DNA from: Eopsaltria australis
Lineage: Eukaryota; Chordata; Aves; Passeriformes; Petroicidae
Length of the DNA: 64,000 nt
Direction of reading: 5' to 3'
Assembly (NCBI GenBank): GCA_034509425.1
Contig: JAVTVJ010000372.1
Coordinates: 744,001-808,000, forward strand
Made by a program: the position numbers and the translations under genes. Of the stretch, positions 27,348 to 35,035 are shown piece by piece (the stretch's first letter is position 1; every line of letters begins with the position of its first letter). The notes under the pieces are model-generated. The model saw only the letters and a list, made by a program, of their open reading frames with translations. It had not been told where the DNA came from and did no database searches.

Positions 27348-27355
27348 TGTCAGTT
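27348..27355 (-). promoter_or_regulatory. RHOB: miR-223 8-mer seed match in RHOB 3'UTR
   Basis: The minus strand reads AACTGACA, an 8-mer match to the miR-223 seed. It shares two bases with the AATAAA at 27354-27359, so it would remain in the mature mRNA only a few bases from the cleavage region. RHOB has been reported as a miR-223 target in mammals. Confidence 0.5.
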
Positions 27356-27359
27356 TATT
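27354..27359 (-). terminator. RHOB: candidate distal polyadenylation signal AATAAA of RHOB
   Basis: AATAAA on the minus strand about 1.38 kb after the stop codon, which matches the expected full-length 3'UTR. It overlaps the miR-223 seed match at 27348-27355. An ATTAAA at 27274-27279 could serve instead or in addition. Confidence 0.5.
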
Positions 27360-27480
27360 AAAAACAGTCTCAGTACCACTGCTGAGGGAAGAGGGGGGAA
27401 AGTAAACAAACATAAATGGATACATTTGTTCTCTGAACCAGAGAAACAGAAAATTATTTTCACCCAGGTTGACCACCCTG

Positions 27481-27503
27481 TGAAAATAAGTTTTAAATAA
27501 ACC
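27481..27503 (-). promoter_or_regulatory. RHOB: AU-rich element, copy 2, RHOB 3'UTR
   Basis: Nearly the same 22-23-base block as at 27767-27793, differing by a couple of bases and one indel; the flanks are unrelated. It again contains ATTTA in mRNA sense. Confidence 0.45.
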
Positions 27504-27607
27504 TTGATTCTTTGAACTGCCCTTCAGCACTAAAGTCTGATGTACTCACTGCATAAGGAACAGTGCTTTCACCCATTTTTTTTTCCAAGGCAAAAATATA
27601 CAGTGGT

Positions 27608-27613
27608 TTTATT
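27608..27613 (-). terminator. RHOB: alternative internal AATAAA in RHOB 3'UTR
   Basis: AATAAA on the minus strand about 1.12 kb after the stop. Use here would remove the 27.48-kb AU module and the miR-223 match but keep the miR-19 match. A more proximal AATAAA lies at 28495-28500. Use of either is unproven. Confidence 0.3.
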
Positions 27614-27750
27614 TTGTCTTGTGTTGAAATCAGTTTTAAACAAGACCCAGATGAGGTTACTGAGTAAGAATGTTTCCAATGCTACAGTGTTGTATGCAGA
27701 TGATGAGTGCATTGAGTGTTTAATTTAAACATAAAAAAAATCCACCAAGT

Positions 27751-27758
27751 TGTGCAAA
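27751..27758 (-). promoter_or_regulatory. RHOB: miR-19 8-mer seed match in RHOB 3'UTR
   Basis: The minus strand reads TTTGCACA, a full 8-mer match to the miR-19a/b seed. RHOB is a reported miR-19 target in mammals, with HuR assisting. An AU-rich module lies immediately 5' of it in the message (27767-27793), so the layout fits that model. Confidence 0.6.
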
Positions 27759-27766
27759 GTAACTCC

Positions 27767-27793
27767 TTTTGAAAATAAACTTTTAAATAAACC
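27767..27793 (-). promoter_or_regulatory. RHOB: AU-rich element, copy 1, RHOB 3'UTR
   Basis: In mRNA sense this is a T-rich block with an ATTTA pentamer flanked by TTTATTT motifs, nine bases 5' of the miR-19 match. AU-rich elements bind HuR/AUF1-type proteins and give rapid turnover, in keeping with RHOB as an immediate-early gene. A near-copy lies at 27481-27503. Confidence 0.5.
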
Positions 27794-28734
27794 CAAATCA
27801 ACACACTTGCAGGAAACAACATTAAAAGTAAGGAGCAGGCACCAAGATCATAATATGGCAATATCATCCCCTTGCCCATCCTGCCTCATCTGTCAGGAGG
27901 CGGACATCCAGCAAGCAGGACAGTTCAGCTTTACTTTCTGGCCTGGTGGCTTCTGCAGCTGGAGTCAGTTCAAGGCTCCTGTTATCAGCAGGCATCAGCC
28001 ACTCAGGGCAAGTTCCTTTGCACATCACAAGTCCCACCTGGGCACCCCCTCCCCACCTCACTTTAAATAAGCACCCCCTGCACTACCCCAGTTTGCACAA
28101 GACAGAAAAGGTAAGATATATACAGGCTTCGCTTGGGATGACCCTCCCCTTCCCTCCCAGTCTCGGTCTTCAGGGCACTAATTTCCACAGCAGGTCAGGC
28201 TCAGGCTGAAACATGTGAGGGAGAAGCGAGGATGCCGCAGGCAGCCCGGGAGAGGCAGCCCCTTTCCCCAGCTCGCCTGGGTGGAGGCACATGCAGGCAG
28301 GAGGCAGAAGTCCCTTCGAGCATCTCGGCTCCACCGCCCTCCTCTTGCAAAAGAGAGGAGGCTGCCCGGGAGCAGCAGGTGTTGGCAAAGGGGCAGAGCC
28401 GGGTGCAACGTTTGCTCAGTCCAGTCTCAGCAGCTTTTTGTTGAGTCCGCGACTAACTCGCGGGGGCCGGTGGTAGGAGAAGGCTTCTCCCCACTTTATT
28501 CCCAAGACTCAGGGCATGCAATCCCCCCCTCCCTCTGTCCCCACGGCTGAGCAAGCACAACCCTTTTCGGCCAAGGCTCAAGGAGCGTGCTCCCTCCCTT
28601 AGCCCCCACCCCATCCACGGCCCGTCCCTAGCGGAGGGGACGGGCAGATGCCGTGTGCGTGTATAACCCAGCTCCTCTCCACCTGCCAACAGGTGACCCA
28701 GGCGCTGTGCCCAGCGCCGCGCTCCAGACACGCC

Positions 28735-29325
28735 CTATAGGACTTTGCAGCAGTTGATGCAGCCGTTCTGGGTGCCGTAGCGCTTCTGCAAGGCTGCCCG
28801 GGTGGCCGTCTCGAAGACCTCCCGGACACCCTCCTTGGTCTTGGCCGAGCACTCCAGGTAGTCGTAGGCCTGGATGCGAATGGCCATGGCCCGGCCGTCC
28901 TCGGTGCGCACCGGCTCCTGCTTCATGCGGGCCAGCTCGTTCCGCACGTGCTCGTCGTTGCGCAGGTCCTTTTTGTTGGCCACCAGGATGATGGGGACGT
29001 TGGGGCAGAAGTGCTTGACTTCGGGCACCCACTTCTCTGGGATGTTCTCGAGCGAGTCCGGGCTGTCCACAGAGAAGCACATGAGGATCACATCGGTGTC
29101 CGGGTAGGAAAGGGGACGCAAGCGGTCATAGTCCTCCTGGCCAGCAGTGTCCCACAGGGCCAGCTCCACCTGCTTGCCGTCCACCTCGATGTCCGCCACG
29201 TAGTTCTCGAAGACAGTGGGCACGTAGACCTCGGGGAACTCGTCCTTGCTGAATACGATGAGGAGGCAAGTCTTGCCACAGGCACCGTCCCCCACCACCA
29301 CCAGCTTCTTGCGGATGGCGGCCAT
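28735..29325 (-). CDS. RHOB: RhoB small GTPase, complete single-exon CDS
   Basis: Membrane-anchored Rho-family GTPase that cycles between GDP and GTP and controls actin, endosomal trafficking and stress-induced apoptosis. The 196-residue frame is the usual RHOB length and has no intron. Visible motifs: P-loop GDGACGKT (about residues 12-19), switch [10 protein letters not shown] (34-42, with Thr37), switch II DTAGQED (59-65, Gln63), NKKD (117-120), SAK (160-162), and the C-terminus CINCCKVL. In known RHOB the CAAX cysteine of CKVL is prenylated and Cys189/Cys192 are palmitoylated; this tail distinguishes RHOB from RHOA and RHOC. The start is the ATG at 29325-29323, with G at -3 and +4 and the family N-terminus MAAIRKK. 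The frame stays open upstream to a GTG at 29487, but there is no upstream ATG. From memory it differs from human RHOB at only about six positions. Third codon positions are very GC-rich, as expected inside a CpG island. Confidence 0.98.
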   Translation of the reverse strand: MAAIRKKLVVVGDGACGKTCLLIVFSKDEFPEVYVPTVFENYVADIEVDGKQVELALWDTAGQEDYDRLRPLSYPDTDVILMCFSVDSPDSLENIPEKWVPEVKHFCPNVPIILVANKKDLRNDEHVRNELARMKQEPVRTEDGRAMAIRIQAYDYLECSAKTKEGVREVFETATRAALQKRYGTQNGCINCCKVL

Positions 29326-29630
29326 GGCCAGGCTCGCCAAGCTGGCCTTGCCGTGCAGCAGGACGATGGCAGCGCCCTCCTCCCCGCGGCCGCCGCCTCC
29401 CGCTCCCTCTCGCTTCTCACAGGGCACCGTGGCGAGCCGGCCCGCGCAGGCAGGCGGGCGCGCCCTGCTCTCTTTGCGTACCGGCACTGCGCCTCCGTCC
29501 CCTGCCTCGGGGGAGCGCTACGGCCGCAGGGCAGCGCCGTCGGTCCCGGAGCCGTGCGGTGGAAGCGCTGCTGGCGGTTCTGGCCCTCACCGCAGACACC
29601 CGCACAGGACCCGCTCCGCGCAGGCACTGC
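29326..29630 (-). other. RHOB: RHOB 5' leader (5'UTR), AUG-free
   Basis: About 300 bases between the start codon and the expected transcription start, taken as roughly 25-30 bases downstream of the TATA-like box. I read it on the minus strand and found no ATG in any frame, so the RHOB start is the first AUG. It is strongly GC-rich and likely structured. The exact 5' end is inferred. Confidence 0.6.
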
Positions 29631-29655
29631 CGCAAGCTGCGGCCCGGCGCCGCTA

Positions 29656-29663
29656 TTTAAAGG
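29656..29663 (-). promoter_or_regulatory. RHOB: TATA-like box of RHOB promoter
   Basis: The minus strand reads TTTAAATA in otherwise very GC-rich DNA, about 330 bases upstream of the start codon. A second A/T patch, TATATTA, lies at 29681-29687. Either could place the start of transcription at about 29630-29655. Confidence 0.55.
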
Positions 29664-29692
29664 CGCTCGCGACTTTCTTAATATAGCCGGCC

Positions 29693-29697
29693 AATGG
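29693..29697 (-). promoter_or_regulatory. RHOB: inverted CCAAT box of RHOB promoter
   Basis: CCAAT on the plus strand, hence inverted (ATTGG) relative to RHOB, about 35 bases upstream of the TATA-like box. An inverted CCAAT box bound by NF-Y-type factors is a known key element of the mammalian RHOB promoter. Confidence 0.6.
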
Positions 29698-29738
29698 GAA
29701 AGCAAGGAGTGAGGTCATCCCCGGCGGAGAGCGCTGCG

Positions 29739-29743
29739 ATTGG
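29739..29743 (-). promoter_or_regulatory. RHOB: second CCAAT box of RHOB promoter, direct orientation
   Basis: The minus strand reads CCAAT about 45 bases upstream of the inverted box. A CRE-like TGAGGTCA (one mismatch from TGACGTCA) lies between the two at 29710-29717. Confidence 0.45.
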
Positions 29744-29760
29744 CGGGCGGTGGCGAGCGG

Positions 29761-29770
29761 GAGGCGGGGC
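29761..29770. promoter_or_regulatory. GC box (Sp1-type)
   Basis: GAGGCGGGGC, a good Sp1/KLF consensus, just upstream of the CCAAT boxes and followed by further G-rich runs. Confidence 0.5.
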
Positions 29771-30349
29771 CGGGCCGGGCCGGGGCAGCGGGCCCGGGGT
29801 CGCGGCGGGCGGAGCCGCGCTGGGGGCGGCGGAGGCGGCTCCGCGTCCCCCCTGTCCCCGGTCTGAGCCCTCCCGGCCCCGGGGGATCCCGGCTTGGCGC
29901 CAGGCCAGGCCAGGGCCGGTCCCCGCCGCGGTCTCGCCGCTCGGGATGGCCGGTGTCAAGAGTCTGGGCGGGCAGCCGAGAGAAACGGGGAGCGCCGCTG
30001 CATCCCAGGTGCCGCTTTAAAACCCGGGCAAAGTGATCGGAGAGTATTGCAGGCGGCTGAATAAAAGCGTCCTCTGGGTGCTACTAGAAAAGCGCTCGAC
30101 TCCCTTCCGTAAAAAATTCATCATGTTCTACTATCGCCAGCTCTTGGCCAGAAGGGAGCGGAGGAATTGTAAACCGGGAGGAGCAGCAGGCTTGAACTGA
30201 ACGGGCCTTGGGGTCTCAATTTCCAGGGATATCGGAAGTCGCAGTAATGAAAACATGAGCGTGGAAAATAAAGGGGCGCAAAGCGCTGTGGTGCGGAGTG
30301 GCTATGAGGGCAGGGTGCGAGTCCCTCCGTAGGAGCAGCTGGGGCTGGG

Positions 30350-30632
30350 GGCGCTGGGCTGGACTGGGCTGAGCTGGGCTGGGCTGAGCTGGGCTGGGCT
30401 GCACTGGGCTCGGGGCGCTGGGCTGCGCTGGGGGCGCTGGGCTGAGCTGGGCTGGACTGGGCTGCGCTGGGCTGCGCTGGGGGCGCTGGGCTGGGCTGGG
30501 CTGCGCTGGGCTGGGCTGGGCTGAGCTGGGCTGCGCTGGGCTGAGCTGGGCTGGACTGGGCTGAGCTGGGCTGGGCTGGGCTGAGCTGGGGAAGCTGGGC
30601 TGCGCTGGGCTGCGCTGGGGGCGCTGGGGCGG
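30350..30632. repeat. GGGCT-type G-rich tandem array
   Basis: Runs of GCTGGGCTGG and GCTGAGCTGG units (5/10-base periodicity), interrupted by GGGGGCGCTGGG blocks. Four or more GGG runs at short spacing recur on the plus strand, so G-quadruplex formation is plausible. It lies about 700 bases upstream of the RHOB promoter. Confidence 0.9.
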
Positions 30633-31384
30633 CCGCGCTGCGCGGGGACACACGGACACCGCCGGCAGCGATGCGCTCGGTTCCTGTGCAGCTGTCGCTG
30701 CTCAGCCGGGTGGTGTCCCAAGTTTCTTCCCTGCGAGCTTTTCCACACAGACGATGTCCTGTGGCTACTGTCCCTCGGGGTTGGATCCGAAGTGTCCCGT
30801 TTTCCTAGCCAGCACCGGCATTCGTGAATAGAACGAATGCATCACTGAGTACATCAAATTGCCTGACGAGTTAGTTGCAGCAGACTGTTATAGTGGGGTG
30901 TGTGTCAATAGGGCAAAAGGTTCTCTTAATCCTAGACATTGAAATAAAATTAATTTTCTGCGAGATTTTTGTAATACCCATTTCTCCCCGTCAAAAGAGC
31001 GTATCCCTGGATGCTGATGGACGAATTTGTACCTTGATCTTGCAGGGGTTTGTACAGTGTATTTTATGTGAACATAATAAATTCAAACTGATTATTTAAA
31101 GAATCCAGCAATAAAGTGTAGACACAGACATCGGTGTTCTTCAGTACCTGTGGCCTTTGAGCGGGCCAAATTTCTGGCTTGCATCGTCCCTTTAAATTTG
31201 TTGTGACTGCTCACAGGCTTAAATTCTTCACAAAAACTGTGTGGAAATCATCCCCATGCTGCCATGTCCTGCTGGCGATGGAGCACTGGCAGCTTGTAGC
31301 TGTTTCCTCCACAATCCCAAGCACGTAGGGCCGTTCGCAGAGGCAGACAGGGCGAATTTGCGGTGTATTTCGGTGTTCCACGTA
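30633..31384. other. region between the two RHOB-upstream arrays
   Basis: Returns to moderate, A/T-richer composition. No gene seen. Confidence 0.5.
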
Positions 31385-31510
31385 AATCCCCGGGAGCCGC
31401 CGCTCCCGGCCCCGCGGCGCCCCGGCCGCGCTGCGCTGACCGCGGGCGGCGTGCGCCCTCTCGCGGCGGCTCCGCGCCCTGCACCGCCCTGCGCCTGCTC
31501 CCTGCGGCGG
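31385..31510. promoter_or_regulatory. small separate CpG-rich block
   Basis: About 125 bases of very CpG-dense DNA (GCCGCCGCTCCCGGCCCCGC and similar) directly abutting the 16-bp array and separate from the RHOB island. It could be a distal promoter or enhancer; no gene is seen. Confidence 0.5.
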
Positions 31511-32362
31511 CACAGCTGGAACAGTGCACAGCTGGAACAGTGCACAGCTGGAACAGTGCACAGCTGGGAAAATCCACAGCTGGAACAGTGCACATCTGGG
31601 AAAATCCACAGCTGGAACAGTGCACATCTGGGAAAATCCACAGCTGGAACAGTGCACAGCTGTAACAGTGCACAGCTGGGGAAACCCACAGCTGGAACAG
31701 TGCACAGCTGGAACAGTGCACAGCTGGAACAGTGCACAGCTGGGAAAAGCCACAGCTGGAACAGTGCACATCTGGAACAGTGCACATCTGGGAAAATCCA
31801 CAGCTGGAACAGTGCACAGCTGGAGCAGTGCACAGCTGGAGCAGTGCACATCTGGGAAAATCCACAGCTGGAACAGTGCACAGCTGGAGCAGTGCACATC
31901 TGGGAAAATCCACATCTGGAACAGTGCACATCTGGGAAAATCCACAGCTGGAACAGTGCACAGCTGGAACAGTGCACAGCTGGAGCAGTGCACATCTGGG
32001 AAAATCCACAGCTGGAACAGTGCACAGCTGGAGCAGTGCACATCTGGGAAAATCCACAGCTGGAACAGTGCACATCTGGAACAGTGCTCATCTGGGAAAA
32101 TCCACAGCTGGAACAGTGCACATCTGGGAAAATCCACAGCTGGAACAGTGCACAGCTGGAGCAGTGCACATCTGGGAAAAGCCACAGCTGGAACAGTGCA
32201 CAGCTGGAGCAGTGCACATCTGGGAAAATCCACATCTGGAACAGTGCACAGCTGGGAAAATCCACAGCTGGAACAGTGCACAGCTGAAACAGTCCACAGC
32301 TGGGGAAATCCACAGCTGGAACCATTCACAGCTGGGAAAATCCACAGCTGGAAAAAAAAATC
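31511..32362. repeat. 16-bp satellite array, 53 units, an E-box core in every unit
   Basis: Units start at 31511 and repeat every 16 bases without an indel to the unit at 32343, which breaks in a poly-A run. Two main types: CACAGCTGGAACAGTG (with a GAGCAGTG variant) and CACATCTGGGAAAATC (also with CAGCTG). By eye 37 units carry CAGCTG and 16 carry CATCTG, both CANNTG E-boxes at the same offset. Trimers of 48 bases (A, A-variant, B) recur, a higher-order repeat. Located 1.85 kb upstream of the RHOB TATA-like box. Confidence 0.97.
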
Positions 32363-34814
32363 CACCTCTGGGGCAGCAGCAGGTTCCGAGGTTGACCTTT
32401 CTTCCCTATCAGAAAACTGAATTTAGGCAAACCCACAATGCAGGAGAAGCTGTGAGTGCTTCATCCGGCATGAGAGGTGCTGCTTAAATATACTTCTGAT
32501 TCTGCTTGTATTTGACTTTTGAATCGTGCCTGGGTGGTTGGTTTTGTCTTTTTAGGAGCAAAATGTTTTGTTAAATAGAAAAAGGAATCATGCAAACGAG
32601 CAGTTTCATTGTTGGACTCATCTCTGCTATGCCACAGAAGGCAGGTAAATAAGCAGCTTATTCATTTCAAAGCACACGGCTCTGTTGTTCGCCCAGAGTG
32701 CTGTTGGCAATTACCCGTGTGCCTCATACACACTTCTTAACTCTTTAAAGGCTTCAAAGCAAGGTGGCCTCATCCAAACTCTCTGCTGGTCTCAGCTTCC
32801 AAATTGTGCAAAGGAATTACTTCACTAATGTCCAGCTAACCCAAGTCTAACCTATAGCATGCACTTTTCTTGTAACTAAGCAGTACACATATTTCCAGCA
32901 CTCACTTATGGTCTGAGCCACAACTGCTTCATTTGCTAGTGAGGTCTTACATCTCTAGTCTTCTACACAGTTGCACTGAAGGCAAAGGGCCTGATGTTTC
33001 ATCTCTCACCTTGCAAGACTGACTACAGCAAAGGCTATGTAACTCCTTGATCAAGGGTTTCAAATGCTTTATAAGGATTTTTTTCTGGAGGCTTTAAATC
33101 ATGAGACTTAGCCCTGTGACCAGCTCAGGCTGAGATCACACTCACTTCACTGTTCTGGGGTACACTCCAGCAACAGCCTCTATGGGGAACATCTAAGTCA
33201 CTGAGGTTATCACACATTTGTACTTAGCAAATGTATCCAGCTCATGTATTTTAGGGCTGAATTTGAACTTTATGCTGTAGCTTTTAAATTTTCTGTATGA
33301 ATATGCATGATATGCTGAACTGTAATTCTTTAAGCAAGCTGAATCTTTACTTATAGTTATCCCCAAATGTGCACTCTCTAAGCAGAGCATTACATCTGTA
33401 TGATTGATGAAGTAAGCATGAAGTAGAAGAAAGAAGACACCACTTGTTTGCTTTCTTTGCTTGTGCCGATGGTTTTGAGATGAAAACTCAGATTTTGTTT
33501 TGTTTTTTTTTTATTTAATCCAAGTGGCATTTTTTTGTTGAGAAGACAATTCCTGTCAATTACTGGAGATTGTTTCCAGATTATATTCCCCCCCTGCTCT
33601 TCTTGCTAAACAGATTTTCTAAAGGGCATGTCTGTAACTCAGATAATTTGTGTTCAAGCATATGTCTGTACCAAAAGCATGAAAGCCCAGTGGGGAAGGC
33701 AATCTTTCTCCTTTTTGTCAATAAGTAGGCAAGTAAGTACATTGCCTGCTGTGGCATGACATGCTGAGGGAGCCGTGTGTGCTCCAATGGCACAGGGAGT
33801 CCTGCAGGCTGGCTGTAACGCTGGCATCAGGCATCCTGCACTCCTCATGCAGGCAAAGCTTCTCAGCAAAGAGAGGAAGGCCAGACGCAGTGAAAGATGA
33901 GCAGTTCACAGGCTAGTGTGGAAAAGCTCTGAGAAGATGTGAGAGAACAGGCAGAAATGGTGAGTGTCTGTCTCCCTAAGCTGCTCAGAGTTGCTGGCAC
34001 GTGTAGGAACCAGAGCAGTTGCTGTTCGCCACAGCAGGTCCATTGCTTTCCAGCATCCCTGGAGAAATGCAGAGTTTAACTCCCTTGGAATCAGTGCCCT
34101 CAGCAGGCAAGCCAGACTGATCTACCTAGAAACTGAAATGCCAAGGCACAGCAGCAGGAGGAGCTGAAATGACCTGGGCATTTTCATACAGAGGTTTATG
34201 CTAAGTACAGTGCACATGAAAGCTCACCATCCCAAAAAAGAAATGCTTTCATGACTAAAGAGCTATATGGGATCCACTAGCATTGCTCTTCCAGGGAATA
34301 AGAGAGGTCAGTCAGAAGCTGTTGGTTTTAATTTTTTCCAGTTCTTATGGGAAGACTATAAAATTCATACTTTAATAGGACTCAGGAAATATGTGCTGGC
34401 AGAGTTAAATTATACCACTACAGCAAATTAAAGTGGCCTTTTGTCTCCAGCTGAGTTCAAATTAAATAAAAACAAGTTCCTCATCCTTAGGCTAGAATTT
34501 TTAGGCCTACAACCCCTCATCTCAGTTGAAGAACCCTTCTGTAGCTGTAAGAAATAAATGAGCTGACCACATAACTATTGCAGATACTAATCATGTTGCA
34601 TACTTGCATCACCAATAATGCCTTTGGAAACAACTCTCTCTGCAGAGAGACCAAACCAATCACCCTCTGGTTCCCTTTGTTCTCAGTTTTTACTGACTGC
34701 AGACACCTTGCAGTCTTTGTCTACCACGAAAACTGAGACAGAATAAAAATTGCTTGTCCAATGCCAACAAGGTAGCAGGGAATTCAGTCTCTCTATCTGG
34801 AATTCAAGATCATA
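32363..34814. other. intergenic, no gene seen
   Basis: A/T-rich unique-looking DNA with a T run at about 33.5 kb. Confidence 0.55.
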
Positions 34815-35035
34815 TCCTTAAGAGTGGGAAGTTCTTTCTCTTTAGACTCTCCAGTGGATGAACTTCATTCCACTACTTTGAGGGTGGCCAAACACTGGAA
34901 AAGGCTGCCCACAGCCAACTGAACCCAACTGAACACAGTCCTGAGCAAGCTGCTGTGGTTGATCCTGCTCTGAGCAGGGCAGGGTAGAATAGATAACCCG
35001 TCCTCACCTCATCCATTCTTTGATTCTGCAATTCG
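34815..35035 (+). mobile_element. CR1 LINE 3' fragment, diverged
   Basis: 'gagggtggccaaacactgga' and 'aaaggctgcccacag' blocks followed by a degraded tail CATTCTTTGATTCTGCAATT. Confidence 0.6.

Larger units (their letters stand above)
27260..28734 (-). other. RHOB: RHOB 3'UTR, GC-rich proximal and AU-rich distal part
   Basis: Downstream of the TAG stop the sequence is GC-rich to about 28.1 kb, then turns A/T-rich. The total of about 1.4-1.5 kb resembles the long 3'UTR known for mammalian RHOB. It contains two near-identical AU-rich modules (27767-27793 and 27481-27503), a miR-19 seed match at 27751-27758 and a miR-223 seed match at 27348-27355. Candidate AATAAA signals on the minus strand lie at 28495-28500, 27608-27613 and 27354-27359, and an ATTAAA at 27274-27279. 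The last two best fit the full-length message. The end coordinate is an estimate. Confidence 0.65.
28700..30060. promoter_or_regulatory. CpG island covering RHOB CDS, leader and promoter
   Basis: Dense CpG dinucleotides and very high GC across the RHOB coding region and about 750 bases upstream, in sharp contrast to the A/T-rich flanks. Limits were judged by eye, not computed. Confidence 0.8.

Noticed and set aside
29326..29487. N-terminally extended RHOB
   Set aside because: The frame is open upstream, but its start would be GTG at 29487, not ATG, and the family start MAAIRKK has a good context. A near-cognate start is possible but unsupported.
28874..29712. Long plus-strand open frames opposite RHOB
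   Set aside because: Shadow of a GC-rich coding sequence on the other strand; RHOB explains the region fully.
30121..30748. Proline/serine/alanine-rich minus-strand open frames in the GGGCT array
   Set aside because: Low-complexity translation of a tandem repeat, open in three frames.
31211..32487. Open frames of 250-384 codons on both strands over the 16-bp array
   Set aside because: The repeat units lack stop codons in several frames and the higher-order period (48) is a multiple of three, so both strands stay open at once. No start context, splice structure or family resemblance.
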